A stretch of DNA of 64,000 nucleotides from Streptomyces formicae (lineage in GTDB: Bacteria; Actinomycetota; Actinomycetes; Streptomycetales; Streptomycetaceae), in contig NZ_CP071872.1 in the NCBI RefSeq assembly GCF_022647665.1, forward strand, positions 1,240,001 to 1,304,000, in the 5' to 3' direction. The notes below the pieces were generated by a model. The model was not told the origin of the DNA. It made no database searches and was given only the letters and a program-made list of their open reading frames with translations. Below, piece by piece: positions 1-8,163 of the stretch. Each line of letters opens with the position of its first letter. The stretch's first letter is position 1. Both the position numbers and the translations under genes were made by a program.

Positions 1-48
1 GCCGGCACGTATGTGGTTTTCGATATGCCGACGATATGTGCTGGCTCG

Positions 49-54
49 TAGCCT
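49..54 (+). promoter_or_regulatory. Probable leaderless -10 element of vanR
   Basis: The hexamer TAGCCT (fits TANNNT) ends 6 nt before the ATG at 61. This is the geometry of a leaderless actinobacterial promoter, where transcription starts at or next to the start codon. A CGGAG just before the ATG could instead act as a poor ribosome site. Confidence 0.45.
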
Positions 55-60
55 CGGAGT

Positions 61-756
61 ATGCGCGTGTTGATTGTCGAGGACGAGCCCTATATGGCAG
101 AAGCCATCCGCGATGGCCTGCGCCTGGAAGCGATCGCCTCCGACATCGCAGGTGACGGCGACACCGCTCTGGAGCTGCTGAGCGTCAACGCCTACGACAT
201 CGCCGTCCTCGACCGTGACGTCCCCGGACCTTCCGGTGACGAGATCGCCAAAAGCATCGTCGACTCCGGCAGCGGCATGCCGATCCTGATGCTCACCGCG
301 GCCGACCGTCTCGACGACAAGGCCACCGGGTTCGGGCTCGGCGCCGACGACTACCTCACGAAGCCCTTCGAGCTGCAAGAGCTCGTGCTCAGGCTCAGGG
401 CGCTCGATCGCAGGCGCGCCCACAGCAGACCGCCCGTGCGAGAGATCGCGGGTCTGCGTCTGGATCCGTTCCGCCGCGAGGTATACCGGGACGGCAGCTA
501 TGTCGCGCTCACCCGGAAGCAGTTCGCCGTACTTGAAGTCCTCGTCGCCGCCGAAGGCGGTGTCGTCAGCGCCGAAGAGCTGCTGGAGCGGGCGTGGGAC
601 GAGAACGCCGACCCGTTCACCAACGCCGTGCGCATCACGGTCTCGGCGCTGCGCAAGCGTCTCGGCGAACCCTGGCTGATCGGCACCGTGCCAGGCGTCG
701 GCTACCGCATCGACACGCAACCAGAGGCCGGACACGAGGGAGACGAGCGTGGATAG
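61..756 (+). CDS. vanR: VanR-type OmpR/PhoB-family response regulator
   Basis: 231-aa DNA-binding response regulator. The receiver domain occupies about residues 1-115, with acidic pocket residues E7/D8/E9, phospho-acceptor D51 (context VLDRD) and the conserved Lys in LTKPF. A winged-helix trans_reg_C domain follows (about 125-220), ending in the usual GVGYR. From memory of the family, the sequence closely follows the VanR of glycopeptide-sensing VanRS systems in Streptomyces (S. coelicolor type), so the likely partner is the downstream VanS-like kinase. The stop overlaps the kinase start by 8 bp, implying translational coupling. No vanHAX genes are visible; what lies upstream of base 1 is unknown. 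Confidence 0.9.
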   Translation: MRVLIVEDEPYMAEAIRDGLRLEAIASDIAGDGDTALELLSVNAYDIAVLDRDVPGPSGDEIAKSIVDSGSGMPILMLTAADRLDDKATGFGLGADDYLTKPFELQELVLRLRALDRRRAHSRPPVREIAGLRLDPFRREVYRDGSYVALTRKQFAVLEVLVAAEGGVVSAEELLERAWDENADPFTNAVRITVSALRKRLGEPWLIGTVPGVGYRIDTQPEAGHEGDERG

Positions 757-1855
757 GGCACCTGGGTTGAGCGTTCGACTCAAATTCACCCTCAGCTACG
801 CCGGGTTCCTCATGGTGGCCGGTGCCCTGCTGCTCGCGGCGGTGTGGGTGTTCCTCCTCCGTTATGTCCCCGAGCGTGCGTTGCTCACCAACGCCGATGA
901 TGACCAGCTCACGAATGGTGTTTTTCCCATCCGGTCCAGCCTCCTGCACCAATTCGCCCCAGCGGCAGGCGCGGCACTGGCACTCCTGCTGGTGTTCGGC
1001 CTCGTGGGAGGGTGGATCCTCGCCGGCCGGATGCTCGCCCCGCTGACCCGCATCACCGACGCCACCCACCTGGCGTCGACCGGATCGCTCTCCCACCGGA
1101 TCCGGCTGCCGGGCCGCAAAGACGAGTTCCGCGAACTCGCCGACGTCTTCGACAGCATGCTCGAGCGGCTCGAAGCGCACGTCGCCGAACAGCAGAGATT
1201 CGCGGCCAACGCCTCACACGAACTGCGCACCCCGCTGGCGATCTCGAAGGCACTGCTCGACGTGGCCCGCAACGATCCGAACCGCGACACCGGCGAACTC
1301 ATCGACCGCCTCCACGCCGTCAACACCCGAGCGATCGACCTCACCGAGGCGCTGCTCCTGCTCAGCCGCGCCGACCAGCGGTCCTTCACCCGAGAACCTG
1401 TCGACCTGTCCCTCATGGCGGAAGAAGCCACCGAAACGCTCCTCCCCCTCGCGGAAAAGCATGGCGTCACCATCGAAACCTCCGGCGACGTCACGCCCAC
1501 GGTCGGATCGCCGGCGCTCCTGCTGCAGCTGACCACGAACCTCGTGCAGAACGCGATCGTCCACAACCTGCCCGAACAGGGCACCGTGTGGGTCACCACC
1601 AGCGTCTGCCTCAAGACCGTGATGCTCACTGTCGAGAACACCGGCGAGAAGCTCACCCCACAGCTGGTCTCGACACTCACCGAGCCATTCCAGCGCGGCA
1701 CCGAGCGCATACACGCCGACCACGCAGGCGTCGGCCTCGGCCTGGCAATCGTCAAAACCATCACCCAGGCACACGACGGAACAATCACCCTCACCCCGCG
1801 CCCCGAGGGCGGCCTCCGCATCGCCGTTCAACTGCCTGCCCACCATCACATATAA
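749..1855 (+). CDS. vanS: VanS-type membrane sensor histidine kinase
   Basis: 368-aa sensor kinase starting with GTG inside the end of vanR. Two membrane helices (about residues 14-38 and 70-92) bracket a very short extracellular loop, followed by HAMP (about 93-145), the HisKA motif SHELRTP with phospho-acceptor H157, then HATPase_c with the N box (LVQNAIVHN) and the G box (GVGLGLAIV). The short loop and overall sequence match my recollection of Streptomyces VanS, which detects glycopeptides such as vancomycin at the membrane and controls VanR phosphorylation. The actual inducer of this copy cannot be read from sequence. It is followed 91 bp later by a VanJ-like gene on the same strand. Confidence 0.9.
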   Translation: MDRAPGLSVRLKFTLSYAGFLMVAGALLLAAVWVFLLRYVPERALLTNADDDQLTNGVFPIRSSLLHQFAPAAGAALALLLVFGLVGGWILAGRMLAPLTRITDATHLASTGSLSHRIRLPGRKDEFRELADVFDSMLERLEAHVAEQQRFAANASHELRTPLAISKALLDVARNDPNRDTGELIDRLHAVNTRAIDLTEALLLLSRADQRSFTREPVDLSLMAEEATETLLPLAEKHGVTIETSGDVTPTVGSPALLLQLTTNLVQNAIVHNLPEQGTVWVTTSVCLKTVMLTVENTGEKLTPQLVSTLTEPFQRGTERIHADHAGVGLGLAIVKTITQAHDGTITLTPRPEGGLRIAVQLPAHHHI

Positions 1856-1946
1856 CCGGAATTGCCGAGAGAACTCCGCGACCGCGCAGCCCGACGGCCT
1901 CCACAAGAAAACCCTTCCAAGATTTCACCTTTAGGGCATTTGATCA

Positions 1947-3086
1947 GTGAGTGAACCAACACAAGAAATTGCGGATGCGCGGCAGCAGGTCGACGCCGTG
2001 GAGCGCGCCGAGACCCTGGACGCGGCGGAGAGCGGACAGGGCGGCGCCGGCCGCCGGGACACCGGCTCCGGTACCTGGCGCGCCCGCATCCGCCGGGCGA
2101 TCCGCATCGGCTCCCGGCCGGGGCCCTGGAAGCGCGGCCCGGTGCTCGCGGCGCTGGCTCTGCTCCTCGGCCTGCTCATGCTGCTGCACGCGAAGATCCC
2201 GAACCGGGTCGGAGGCATCGGCAGCCTGGTGGAGACCTTCCTGCCGTGGTTCGGCCTGTTCGTCCCGGTGCTCCTCGCCGGGGCGCTGTGGCGCCGCTCC
2301 GCCTCCGCGGTGGTCGCGCTGCTGCTGCCGGTCACGGCGTGGCTGAACCTCTTCGGCGGGCTGCTCGGCGACAAGTCCCACCCGGGCAGTGACCTCACCG
2401 TGGTCAGCCACAACGTCGGCGCCGACAACCCCGACCCGGCCGGCACCGCCCGCGACCTGGCCGCCTCCGGTGCGGACGTGCTGGCACTGGAGGAGATCAC
2501 CCCGCAGGCCCGGAGCGCGTACGAGAAGGAGCTGGCGAAGACGCACCCGCACCACACGGTGCAGGGCACGGTCGGACTGTGGAGCAAGCTGCCGCTGTCC
2601 GACACCCGGCCGGTCGACATCAATATGGACTACGGGCCGCTGGGGGACACCAAGCCGGTCGAGATCACGATGGCCTACACCCGGGCGCTGCGCGCCACGG
2701 TGACCACCGACCACGGGCCGGTGGCGGTGTATGTGGCCCACCTGGGGTCCGTGCGGCTGATGCCGAGGGGTGGCTTCTGGACGGAATCACGGGACAGGAA
2801 CGCGCAGGCGCTCGGCGAGGCGCTCGCCGCCGAGCGGAACGAGCGCGTGGTGCTGCTCGGCGACCTGAACGGCACGACGGACGACCGCGCGCTCGCCGGT
2901 ATCACCTCGCAGCTGCACTCGGCCCAGGACGCGGCTGGGGACGGCTTCGGCTTCAGCTGGCCGGCGAAGTTCCCGGTGGCGCGGATCGACCAGATCCTGG
3001 TCAGAGGCGTGGAGCCGGAGAGCTCGTGGGTGCTGCCGGCCACCGGCAGCGACCACCTGCCGGTGGCGGCCGGGATCAGCTGGTGA
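1947..3086 (+). CDS. Membrane-anchored EEP-superfamily phosphohydrolase, VanJ/StaP-like
   Basis: 379 aa, GTG start. A polar N-terminus is followed by three hydrophobic helices (about residues 62-80, 93-112 and 114-135) and then an extracytoplasmic endonuclease/exonuclease/phosphatase fold from about residue 148. Visible catalytic landmarks are SHNVG, LALEE, GDLNGT and the terminal SDHLPV. This architecture is shared with VanJ/StaP, which confer teicoplanin-class lipoglycopeptide resistance and are thought to act on undecaprenyl-pyrophosphate-linked substrates. Its place directly after vanRS supports a cell-envelope resistance role, but I assign it by architecture and context only. The 91-bp spacing leaves room for its own promoter. 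Ordinary membrane-linked nuclease/phosphatase paralogues are the alternative. Confidence 0.75.
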   Translation: MSEPTQEIADARQQVDAVERAETLDAAESGQGGAGRRDTGSGTWRARIRRAIRIGSRPGPWKRGPVLAALALLLGLLMLLHAKIPNRVGGIGSLVETFLPWFGLFVPVLLAGALWRRSASAVVALLLPVTAWLNLFGGLLGDKSHPGSDLTVVSHNVGADNPDPAGTARDLAASGADVLALEEITPQARSAYEKELAKTHPHHTVQGTVGLWSKLPLSDTRPVDINMDYGPLGDTKPVEITMAYTRALRATVTTDHGPVAVYVAHLGSVRLMPRGGFWTESRDRNAQALGEALAAERNERVVLLGDLNGTTDDRALAGITSQLHSAQDAAGDGFGFSWPAKFPVARIDQILVRGVEPESSWVLPATGSDHLPVAAGISW

Positions 3087-3282
3087 GCACCGCGCAAAGG
3101 CCCCGATTCCGACCCCGGATCCGGGAAGTACGCACCTCAGGCGTGGCTGTTCCCCAGCGGCAGGCCCTGGGTGGGGCGCGTTCGGGTCGGGCGTCGGGGA
3201 CCTGATGTGCGCCTCGCGGAGGAGCATCCGTGACGCCCTGGTCAGTGATCGCTGCTGACTGTTATTTTCGTTGGGCGCTTGA

Positions 3283-3288
3283 TATCCT
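3283..3288 (+). promoter_or_regulatory. Leaderless -10 element of the MNT gene
   Basis: TATCCT lies 7 nt before the GTG at 3296 inside a locally AT-rich stretch (about 3250-3300). It supports a leaderless start at 3296 rather than the upstream in-frame GTG at 3230, although that codon has a good GGAGGAG ribosome site. Confidence 0.55.
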
Positions 3289-3295
3289 GCGTCCA

Positions 3296-3886
3296 GTGAA
3301 AGTATCGCCGAGCCTGCTCCCCATCCTGCGGTCCCGTATGCAAGGCGAGCTCCTCGCGCTCGTGCTCCTGCATCCGGAACGCGAGTACAGCATCACCGAG
3401 CTGGCCGCTGACGTCGGAGTGACGCCCACAGCTGTCCTGCGCGAGGTCGACCGGTTGACCGGCGGTGGCATCCTGACCGACCGCCGCGTGGGGCGCAGTC
3501 GCCTCGTCAAGGCCCGCACGGATACTCCGCTGTACGCTCCGCTGAGCGAGCTCATGTCCGTCTCCTTCGGCCCCGTGCCGGTGCTCACCGATGCGCTGGC
3601 GGGACTCGAAGGTGTGGAGCGCGCCTATGTCTACGGCTCCTGGGCGGCTCGGTACAGCGGTGAGCCGGGTCCGCCGCCTGCCGATGTGGATGTCCTCGTC
3701 GTGGGCGCCCCCGATGCCGACGCGCTCTTCGACCTTGCCGAGGAGGCGTCCCGACGTCTGCGTCGTGAGGTCAACGTCCATCGGGTCTCCGCCGAGGCGT
3801 GGGAGGCCCGTACGGATGATCCGTTCCTCACCAGCGTTCGTGAACGTCCGCTGGTCCAGCTGAACCTTGACCTGGAGGCCCGATGA
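3296..3886 (+). CDS. Winged-helix plus MNT-type nucleotidyltransferase (antitoxin-like)
   Basis: 196 aa from GTG 3296. The N-terminal half (about residues 10-80) is an ArsR-like winged helix (SITELAADVGVTPTAVLREVDRL). The C-terminal half is a minimal nucleotidyltransferase with YGSWAARY followed by DVDVLVVG, the GS...DxD signature of DNA polymerase beta-like MNT proteins. An in-frame GTG at 3230 would add 22 codons, but those codons have only about 50% GC at the third position against about 90% in the rest, so I reject it. The next gene, a HEPN protein, overlaps by 4 bp (ATGA). In MNT/HEPN pairs the MNT partner usually silences the HEPN RNase toxin by adding AMP residues. The fused DNA-binding domain suggests it also autoregulates. 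Confidence 0.8.
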   Translation: MKVSPSLLPILRSRMQGELLALVLLHPEREYSITELAADVGVTPTAVLREVDRLTGGGILTDRRVGRSRLVKARTDTPLYAPLSELMSVSFGPVPVLTDALAGLEGVERAYVYGSWAARYSGEPGPPPADVDVLVVGAPDADALFDLAEEASRRLRREVNVHRVSAEAWEARTDDPFLTSVRERPLVQLNLDLEAR

Positions 3887-4350
3887 CGCGCTGGAATCAA
3901 GGGCGGTCGACGGTTGACGCGCTGATGGCCCGTGGTGGGCTCGAGCGCGTACCCGCTTCCCGGCAGGCCGCCGAAGCGGAACTGGTCCGGTCGCGTACGC
4001 ATGTCGGCTCCGCGCGGCAGTTGGCGGCCACGGACCCGGAGGGTGCGTACACACTGGCCTATGACGCCGCGCGCAGGGCGTTGGCCGCGGTACTGCAGAA
4101 CCAGGGACTGCGCGCGACCAGTCGTGGCGGCCATACCGTCATCTACGAGGCCGTGCGAGCGCAGCTCGACCCGCCGCTCGGGTCCGTGCTGCGCCCCTTC
4201 AATCGCATGCGGGCCCGGCGCAACGAAGTCGAGTACCGCTCGTCGGAGGCCCCCACCGTGACGCCGGCGGAGGTTGCGGCCGACTTGGCGAAGGTCGAGG
4301 CGCTCATCGAGCTCGCGGAGAAGACGATCCCGAACATGGCGCGCTACTGA
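3883..4350 (+). CDS. HEPN-domain protein (toxin partner of MNT)
   Basis: 155-aa all-helical protein overlapping the MNT gene by 4 bp. The helix around residues 45-70 (DPEGAYTLAYDAARRALAA) and the later RARRNEVEYR are typical of HEPN proteins, possibly the SAV_6107-like subgroup. The classical HEPN RNase motif is R-x4-6-H. Here the equivalent stretch reads RNEVEY, with Tyr where His is expected, so RNase activity is uncertain; some HEPN partners are inactive or use variants. The genetic arrangement is that of a MNT/HEPN toxin-antitoxin module. An HhH-SNF2 helicase follows 232 bp downstream. Confidence 0.75.
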   Translation: MTRWNQGRSTVDALMARGGLERVPASRQAAEAELVRSRTHVGSARQLAATDPEGAYTLAYDAARRALAAVLQNQGLRATSRGGHTVIYEAVRAQLDPPLGSVLRPFNRMRARRNEVEYRSSEAPTVTPAEVAADLAKVEALIELAEKTIPNMARY

Positions 4351-4372
4351 GGCTCTGATCGGCTACCGGGAC

Positions 4373-4399
4373 CCGTGGGCCCCGTGGGCTCCGTGGGAG
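4373..4399. repeat. Three 9-bp tandem units CCGTGGGNN
   Basis: CCGTGGGCC, CCGTGGGCT and CCGTGGGAG are adjacent in the 5' spacer between the HEPN and helicase genes. They are probably simple slippage repeats, with no function evident. Confidence 0.6.
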
Positions 4400-4582
4400 T
4401 GCCGGTCGGTGTGGGCACCGAGCGTGAAGCGGCGGCGTGGACACGATTCGGAGCCCAGTTCCCGTCCGACCCGAGGGATTTCCGCCGGCAGCCCTGACCC
4501 ACCACCCGGACCGGACGGGGCACCGTCCCCGGCCGGGGACGGTGGGAGGATGCGGGGACGGCGAGGGAGGGGTTGGGGACGC

Positions 4583-6769
4583 GTGGGGCGTGGCGAGCGG
4601 GACGTGGTCGCGAGGGGAGCGCGGCTGTACGAGGCGGCCCGGTCGGTGGCCGGCGACCACGGCAGGGCCGTCGAGGCGGTACGGGCGGCCCTGAAGCCGA
4701 TCCACGACGCGGAGGTGCAACGGGAGCTCGACGCCATACCCGTCTCCCGGCTGCAGGATGTCACCGAAGGACGGCTGCGACTGGGCAGCGTCGAGAAGAG
4801 CGGACTTCGCACGGTCGGGCAGGTCCTCGAAGCGGGCCCGTACCGGTTGCGGCAGATTCCCGGGGTCGGCCAGCGCACCGTCGACCAGATCCTCGCCGCC
4901 GCCCGCCGCCTGTCCGAGGCAGCACACGAGACCGTCGCCGTCCACATCGACGTGGACCGGCCGGAACCGCGGACCACCGCGCTCGTCAGGGCCCTGCACG
5001 TGCTGGTGGAGGCCGGCCCGGACACACGGCGCGCGGTCGACACGGCCAACGACATGGCGGGACGGCTCGGCCCGCTGCTGGCCGCCGCCAAGCCCGCCGC
5101 CGGGCGGTTCCGGATGCTGTTCGCCGGTCAGGACACGAAGGCTCGCGCGCTGTCGGCGGTTGCGGAGATCAGGACGCTGTCCGGCGAGGCCGGCCAGGCG
5201 GGCGTCCCCGGGCTACTGGCCCAGGCGTCGGTGGATCTGCTGCGAGGGCCCTCGACCGACGTCGCGGCCTGGGTCGACTTCGAACTCCGCTCCGCCGAGT
5301 ACTACAGCCTGCTCGCCGAGATCTCGGGACGAGTGCCCGACGCGGCCGCCTCCGAGGGGTTCCTGCCGGACGAGATCGCCGAACGGGTCCGTACCCAACA
5401 CCTCGACGACACCCATCGACGGGTCTCCCTGCGCGGGTACCAGGCGTTCGGCGCGCGGTTCGCGCTCGCCCAGCGCAAGGTGATACTCGGCGACGAGATG
5501 GGTCTCGGCAAGACCATCCAGGCGATAGCCGCGCTGACCCACCTGGCCGCCGAGGGCCAGAGCCACTTCATGGTCGTCTGCCCTGCGAGCGTCCTGGTGA
5601 ACTGGACGCGTGAGATCGAGGCCCGCAGCACCCTGCGCGCCATGCTCATCCACGGCCCCGACCGGCACGACGCGTTCGCCGACTGGAAAGGGCGGGGCGG
5701 GGTGGGCGTGACCACCTTCGACGCGCTGCGCGGATTCCCCGCGCCGGGCGGAGGGGAAGTGGGGATGCTCGTGGTCGACGAAGCGCACTCCGTGAAGAAC
5801 CCGAAAGCCCTGCGGTCCCAAGCGGTCGCCCAATGGACGGAGCGCTGCGATCGCACTCTTTTCATGACCGGTACCCCGATGGAGAACCGGGTCGCCGAGT
5901 TCCGCAACCTGGTCCGGATGCTGGATCGCGGCGTCGCGGAATCCCTGGGCGAGCGGGACGCGTTGGCCGGATCGGTCGCCTTCCGCAAGGCCGTCGCCCC
6001 GGTCTATCTGCGGCGCAACCAGGCGGACGTGCTGACGGAACTGCCCAGTCTCCAGCAGACCGACGAGTGGGAGACGCTGAGCGCCTCGGACGAGGAGGCT
6101 TACCGAGAGGCCGTGCGCGCCGGCAATTTCATGGCGATGCGCAGGGCCGCGTACATGCGCCCGAAGAAGTCGGCCAAGCTGGAACGGCTTCGGGAGCTCG
6201 TCCAGGAGGCCGGCGAGAGCGGGCAGAAGACAGTGGTCTTCTCCAACTTCAAGGACGTGCTGCGCGTGGTGGGGGAAGCGCTCACCGCAGGACCCGCCGA
6301 CCGTATCCCGGTGCTCGGTCCGCTCACCGGAAGCGTCCCTGCCGGTCGGCGGCAGCAGGTCGTCGACGACTTCGCGGCCGTCTCGGGTCCCGCGGTGCTG
6401 CTCGCGCAGATCCAGGCAGCGGGCGTCGGCCTCAACATGCAGGCCGCCTCCGTCGTCATCATCTGCGAACCCCAGATCAAGCCGACGATCGAGCACCAGG
6501 CGGTGGCTCGGGCCCACCGCATGGGCCAGGTCAGGCCGGTCAGCGTGCACCGTCTCCTCGCCACCGGCGGCGTGGACGAACGCATGGTGAAGATGCTGGA
6601 GGACAAGACCCGCCTGTTCGACGCCTACGCGCGCATCAGCGCCGTTGCGGAAGCCACCCCGGACGCCGTCGATGTGTCGGACACCGAGATGGCCCGCCGG
6701 ATCATCGAGGAGGAACAGGCACGCCTGGGCGTGACGGACGAAAGGCCCGTGCAGCCCGAACAGCCATGA
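4583..6769 (+). CDS. HhH-SNF2 family DEAD/DEAH helicase
   Basis: 728 aa from GTG 4583, chosen because GAGGGAGGGG lies 10 nt upstream; an ATG at 4550 (11 codons longer) has no properly spaced ribosome site. A helix-hairpin-helix (about residues 80-115, IPGVGQRTVDQIL) precedes the SNF2 ATPase core. Motif I is GDEMGLGKT near residue 303, motif II DEAH near 398, motif III TGTPMENR, and the C-terminal RecA lobe has motif V/VI AGVGLNMQAA...ARAHRMGQ. Members translocate on dsDNA or remodel nucleoprotein; SWI2/SNF2 proteins recur in bacterial defence loci. It is adjacent to the MNT/HEPN pair and convergent with the PLP enzyme. No nuclease or methylase partner is visible. Confidence 0.85.
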   Translation: MGRGERDVVARGARLYEAARSVAGDHGRAVEAVRAALKPIHDAEVQRELDAIPVSRLQDVTEGRLRLGSVEKSGLRTVGQVLEAGPYRLRQIPGVGQRTVDQILAAARRLSEAAHETVAVHIDVDRPEPRTTALVRALHVLVEAGPDTRRAVDTANDMAGRLGPLLAAAKPAAGRFRMLFAGQDTKARALSAVAEIRTLSGEAGQAGVPGLLAQASVDLLRGPSTDVAAWVDFELRSAEYYSLLAEISGRVPDAAASEGFLPDEIAERVRTQHLDDTHRRVSLRGYQAFGARFALAQRKVILGDEMGLGKTIQAIAALTHLAAEGQSHFMVVCPASVLVNWTREIEARSTLRAMLIHGPDRHDAFADWKGRGGVGVTTFDALRGFPAPGGGEVGMLVVDEAHSVKNPKALRSQAVAQWTERCDRTLFMTGTPMENRVAEFRNLVRMLDRGVAESLGERDALAGSVAFRKAVAPVYLRRNQADVLTELPSLQQTDEWETLSASDEEAYREAVRAGNFMAMRRAAYMRPKKSAKLERLRELVQEAGESGQKTVVFSNFKDVLRVVGEALTAGPADRIPVLGPLTGSVPAGRRQQVVDDFAAVSGPAVLLAQIQAAGVGLNMQAASVVIICEPQIKPTIEHQAVARAHRMGQVRPVSVHRLLATGGVDERMVKMLEDKTRLFDAYARISAVAEATPDAVDVSDTEMARRIIEEEQARLGVTDERPVQPEQP

Positions 6770-6795
6770 GGCCGATCGGGCGCCAGGACGGATCG

Positions 6796-6821
6796 AGCGG
6801 CTCGTAAGCAGAGGAGCCGCT
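6796..6821. terminator. Bidirectional hairpin between helicase and PLP enzyme
   Basis: AGCGGCTC and GAGCCGCT form an 8-bp perfect stem with a 10-nt loop in the 65-bp gap between two convergent genes. Confidence 0.55.
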
Positions 6822-6834
6822 GGAAAGCGTGCGG

Positions 6835-7962
6835 CTACGGCGCCGATGCCAGACCCGACTTCAGGCCCGCCCCGCACAGGGGCAGTACGGTGCCGCGGCC
6901 GTCCAGGCCGTGGGCTCCGACCGCCGCCCAGCAGGCCACGCCCGTGGACTCGACGTAGAGTCCACGCGCGGCGAGGTCCCGCTGGGCGGCGCGGATCTGC
7001 TCCTCCGTCACTGTCAGGAAGGTGCCGCCGGTCGCGCGGACCGCGGTGAGGATCTGGCGGGCGCGGGGCGGGTGGGGGATGGCGATGCCCTCGGCGAGTG
7101 TGCGGGCGGGGAAGTCCGGCCGGCCGGCTCCGTCGGCGAGTACGTCATCCGCGCCCGCCCGGAACGCGAAGGCGAGCGGTGCGACGGCCGCGGCCTGGAC
7201 CGCGATGAGGGCCGGGCGTGCGTCGATCAGACCGTGGCCGTACAGCTCGTCGATCGCGAGCGCCGCGCCGAGCAGCAGGGTTCCGTTGCCGACGGGGACG
7301 ACGATCGTCTCGGGCAGCCGGCCGCCGAGGTCCTCCCAGATCTCGTACACATAGGTCTTCGTGCCGTGCAGGAAGTACGGGTTGAAGACGTGCGAGGCGT
7401 AGAAGACCCCGTCCTCGTCGGCGGCCGCACGCGCGGCACGCGCTGTGGCCTCGCGGTCCCCGGACACGATCTCCAGATGCGCGCCGTGTGCGCCGATCTG
7501 CTCCACCTTCTTCGGCGAGGTGCCGGCGGGAACGTACACCGTGCAGTCGAGACCGGCGCGTGCGCAGTACGCCGCGATCGACGTGCCCGCGTTGCCGCTG
7601 CTGTCGGCGATCACCCGCCGGGGCTTCAGCTGCCGCGCCAGCTCGGCGAGCATCACCGCGCCACGGTCCTTGAAGGACAGCGTCGGCATCAGGAAGTCGA
7701 GCTTGGCCGTGACCGTGCCGGTGAGCGGGACGAGCGGCGTGCGGCCCTCGCCGAGTGAGACCGAAGCGCGGGCCTCGGCGGCGGACAGCGGCAGGGCCTC
7801 CTCGTAGCGCCACAGCGAATTGACGCGTCCGGAAAGGGAGTTGCGCGCCACCGCGGACGCGGCGAAGTCGAGATCCCAGGGGCCGTGGCACTCGGGGCAG
7901 TGCCAGCTGAGCGACTCGACAGGGGAACGTACGCCGCACATCGGACAGTGGAATTCGGTCAT
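6835..7962 (-). CDS. Threonine synthase-like PLP-dependent enzyme
   Basis: 375 aa from ATG 7962; an in-frame GTG at 7992 has no ribosome site. The N-terminal CPMC and CPEC pairs (Cys6/9 and Cys22/25) form a zinc-ribbon-like knuckle. It is followed by the fold-type II PLP core with the Schiff-base lysine in LSFKDRGA (K98), the phosphate-binding SSGNAGTS loop, and the glycine-rich VGNGTLLLG. The family includes threonine synthase (O-phosphohomoserine to threonine) and diaminopropionate/cysteate-synthase-like enzymes. There are no threonine-pathway neighbours, so the exact substrate is unproven. CATCCT 7 nt before the ATG may be a leaderless -10. Confidence 0.8.
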   Translation of the reverse strand: MTEFHCPMCGVRSPVESLSWHCPECHGPWDLDFAASAVARNSLSGRVNSLWRYEEALPLSAAEARASVSLGEGRTPLVPLTGTVTAKLDFLMPTLSFKDRGAVMLAELARQLKPRRVIADSSGNAGTSIAAYCARAGLDCTVYVPAGTSPKKVEQIGAHGAHLEIVSGDREATARAARAAADEDGVFYASHVFNPYFLHGTKTYVYEIWEDLGGRLPETIVVPVGNGTLLLGAALAIDELYGHGLIDARPALIAVQAAAVAPLAFAFRAGADDVLADGAGRPDFPARTLAEGIAIPHPPRARQILTAVRATGGTFLTVTEEQIRAAQRDLAARGLYVESTGVACWAAVGAHGLDGRGTVLPLCGAGLKSGLASAP

Positions 7963-8163
7963 GTGATCCAGGATGGCAGTTGTGTGGCGCACGTGTTACG
8001 CGGCCGCCGAAGCTCTTGTGGGATTCCTATGGATCCGTCAATCTTTCGGACGGCAGCGGCATGGAAACCTCACGGACGTCCGGGTGACTTCCGGCGCGTA
8101 CGTTGTCATGCCCCTGTCGAAATCCCCCACAGCAACGCACCACCGATGAGGAGGATCCCTCAC

